Shown: in pieces, positions 41,707-42,943 of the stretch
Numbering within the stretch: position 1 is the stretch's first letter
Layout: every line of letters begins with the position of its first letter
From: Prochlorococcus sp. AG-418-G23
GTDB taxonomy: Bacteria; Cyanobacteriota; Cyanobacteriia; PCC-6307; Cyanobiaceae
NCBI GenBank assembly: GCA_003214195.1
Contig: QCLY01000009.1
Span: forward strand, 1-42,943
DNA: 42,943 nt
Reading direction: 5' to 3'
Made by a program: the position numbers and the translations under genes
Notes under the pieces: model-generated
The model's database searches: none
What the model saw: only the letters and a program-made list of their open reading frames with translations
What the model was told of the DNA's origin: nothing

Positions 41707-42051
41707 ATGTCTTATCCCTCAAGAGACGAAATACTTGTATCTTCAAGAGGTTGGGTAGCATCTTTTTTAAATTTTCTTCCTGGTTTAGGATCGGGTTACT
41801 TATATCAAAGAAGATGGAAACCCTATTTTTTTACCATCACTGCTAGTACTGCATGGTTCGTTTTAGGTATTTTTTTACAAGGTGATTCAGAACCTTCTCA
41901 AAATGAACAAATAATTGGAATTTCTGGTCTTTTTTTCATATCAATAGTTACAGTTATAGAAGCCAACTTAGCTTTCAAAAAAGCAAGTAATAAAATAAAA
42001 GCTGAAAAAGAGAAAATAATATCCTCTAACAAAAAAGGATGGTTTAATTAA
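41707..42051 (+). CDS. Small membrane protein, two to three helices
   Basis: A 114-residue protein. An N-terminal soluble start (MSYPSRDEILVSSRGW) is followed by a short hydrophobic stretch with NFLPGLGSGYLYQRRWKPYF (about 22-41), reminiscent of TM2-type GxGxxYL motifs. Two helices follow (about 42-60 and 70-88) and then a Lys/Glu-rich C-terminal coil. It is likely an inner-membrane protein with a cytoplasmic tail. The family assignment is not certain, and the function is unknown. Confidence 0.65.
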   Translation: MSYPSRDEILVSSRGWVASFLNFLPGLGSGYLYQRRWKPYFFTITASTAWFVLGIFLQGDSEPSQNEQIIGISGLFFISIVTVIEANLAFKKASNKIKAEKEKIISSNKKGWFN

Positions 42052-42120
42052 TTCAAAAAATTAGATCTAAAAAAATATTTATTAGTTTTGAGTTTTTTAC
42101 TTAAGTAAAATTACCATATA

Positions 42121-42150
42121 TAAATTCTAAGAGAATTTAAAATTTTTTTT
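42121..42150 (+). terminator. Possible terminator after the small membrane protein
   Basis: TAAATTCT (42121-42128) and AGAATTTA (42132-42139) form an 8-bp stem with a 3-nt loop, followed by AAA and eight T. The AT-rich stem makes it weak. It sits 70 bp after the stop at 42051 and at the 3' end of the convergent 90-residue gene. Confidence 0.4.
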
Positions 42151-42421
42151 AGTTATAAAAAAATAAAATTTCCTTTTCTTTGAGACCTTCCCATCCCGAG
42201 TCTATTAATAATTGATTCAATGTTTCTTTATCAAAATGCTTAGAACCCGTTTTGACGCATCTATTTCTCATTGATTTTTTAACACCACTCCTTTGTCTTT
42301 TATTCTCCTCATCCATAATTCTATGGTATAGATCTAGCATTTTTGGAGGGATTGGAGTACCGTCAAGATCCACTCCATTTTGAATAGCAAGATCAACAGC
42401 CTGCATTCCCAGTTTCTTCAT
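42149..42421 (-). CDS. Hypothetical protein
   Basis: A 90-residue protein, helical and basic in the middle. It starts MKKLGMQAVDLAIQNG, has TPIPPKMLDLYHRIMDEE (about 22-39) and KKSMRNRCVKTGSKHFDKETL, and ends EKEILFFYN. No membrane helix or signal peptide is seen. I recognise no family. It lies 66 bp after the peroxiredoxin gene on the same strand. Confidence 0.6.
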   Translation of the reverse strand: MKKLGMQAVDLAIQNGVDLDGTPIPPKMLDLYHRIMDEENKRQRSGVKKSMRNRCVKTGSKHFDKETLNQLLIDSGWEGLKEKEILFFYN

Positions 42422-42487
42422 ATATTAAAAAAAGCTGAATCTATGATAAAACAAAACTTATAAATCTATAATTCTATGTTTAATAAT

Positions 42488-42943
42488 TTATTGATTTTGA
42501 ATTTCTTTAAGTACTCTAATAGCCTCTTTGATATGTTCAGGGCCATTTAATAAATCTCTAAAAATATGCCTAACTGTACCTTTTCTATCAATAACATAAG
42601 TGACTCTACCATCCATAAAACCTAAAACTTTAGGAACTTTAAAAGTTTTCCTGAGAGAGTCATTCGTATCGCAAAGTAGTGGATATTGTAATTTATTTTT
42701 ATTGGCAAATGCCAAATGACTTGAGGTACTTCCATTACTTACCCCCCAAACTTGCGCACCTAATACTTTAAATAAGTCGTATTTATCTCTAAATCCACAG
42801 ACTTCTATAGTACAGCCTGGTGTATCATCTCTAGGATAAAAAAATAAAACAAGTGGAGATTTTAAACCCTTATTTGATCTTTTAATTCCATTTTGGTCCA
42901 GTAAAGAGAATTCTGGAATTTTATCTCCGATCTGCAAAACAAT
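42488..42943 (-). CDS. bcp: Peroxiredoxin Q (BCP-type thiol peroxidase), start at or beyond window edge
   Basis: At least 149 residues of an atypical 2-Cys peroxiredoxin that reduces hydrogen peroxide and lipid peroxides with thioredoxin. Counting from the TTG at 42937, the peroxidatic cysteine is C42 in FFYPRDDTPGCTIEVC and the resolving cysteine is C47, the PrxQ spacing. WGVSNGSTSSHLAFANK and GRVTYVIDRKGTVRHIF follow. The frame stays open to the window edge (I-V-L-Q-I-G-D-K), so the true start, probably an ATG, may lie just outside. The length otherwise fits BCP. Confidence 0.93.
   Translation of the reverse strand: MVLQIGDKIPEFSLLDQNGIKRSNKGLKSPLVLFFYPRDDTPGCTIEVCGFRDKYDLFKVLGAQVWGVSNGSTSSHLAFANKNKLQYPLLCDTNDSLRKTFKVPKVLGFMDGRVTYVIDRKGTVRHIFRDLLNGPEHIKEAIRVLKEIQNQ

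Overview
The window is chromosomal DNA from a very AT-rich picocyanobacterium, almost certainly a high-light Prochlorococcus marinus. The evidence is the compact low-GC layout and a cyanobacterial gene set (PipX/PipY, SepF, long HPF/LrtA, YlqD, acyl-ACP synthetase, MiaE, precorrin-2 methyltransferase). Small families that I associate with marine picocyanobacteria (DUF1651, DUF3303, DUF3764) and many 30-60 residue proteins point the same way. The assignment rests on gene content and composition; I made no database comparison.

Positions 1-7,774 are core: the murE start, a thioredoxin-like protein, yidD, rpsD, two adjacent Cys/Met-metabolism PLP enzymes, cysK, queA and pdhC (PDH E2). Positions 7,759-8,923 form a small accessory insertion. 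The first codons of pdhC and about 50 bp upstream of it are repeated 1.1 kb away, flanking a T5orf172 (GIY-YIG-like) gene. Positions 9,088-22,656 are core again: ylqD, aas/fadD, lipB, hpf, a divergent deoC, recO, a lipid-type GT4, proC, sepF, the der-ecfT-pipX-pipY cluster, DUF1823, cobI, miaE and aroQ. tRNA-Tyr and tRNA-Thr follow, then a chain of three overlapping tiny ORFs and a SIMPL-domain protein.

Positions 24,337-32,503 are the main accessory region. It holds a four-gene cluster of small, partly secreted proteins, a Cas4/RecB-like Fe-S nuclease, and two overlapping C5-cytosine methyltransferases with no recognisable restriction enzyme. It also holds microproteins and a DUF1651 gene. 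This block is bracketed by two copies of a DUF3303-DUF3764 module. The left copy has lost all but the end of DUF3303, and the right copy has a frameshifted DUF3764, so one complete set survives between them.

Positions 32,522-36,832 carry thiD, tenA, a cryptochrome/photolyase-family gene and a prolyl aminopeptidase. Positions 37,612-40,249 form a cell-surface patch (GT2, GT11 fucosyltransferase-like, CPBP protease). The right end has arfB, a coiled-coil 78-residue protein preceded by a strongly structured 75-nt element with two mutually exclusive pairings, membrane microproteins and peroxiredoxin Q.

The best candidates for something undescribed are the structured element at 41,109-41,183, the methyltransferase/nuclease block between the broken module copies, and the pdhC-associated mini-insertion.
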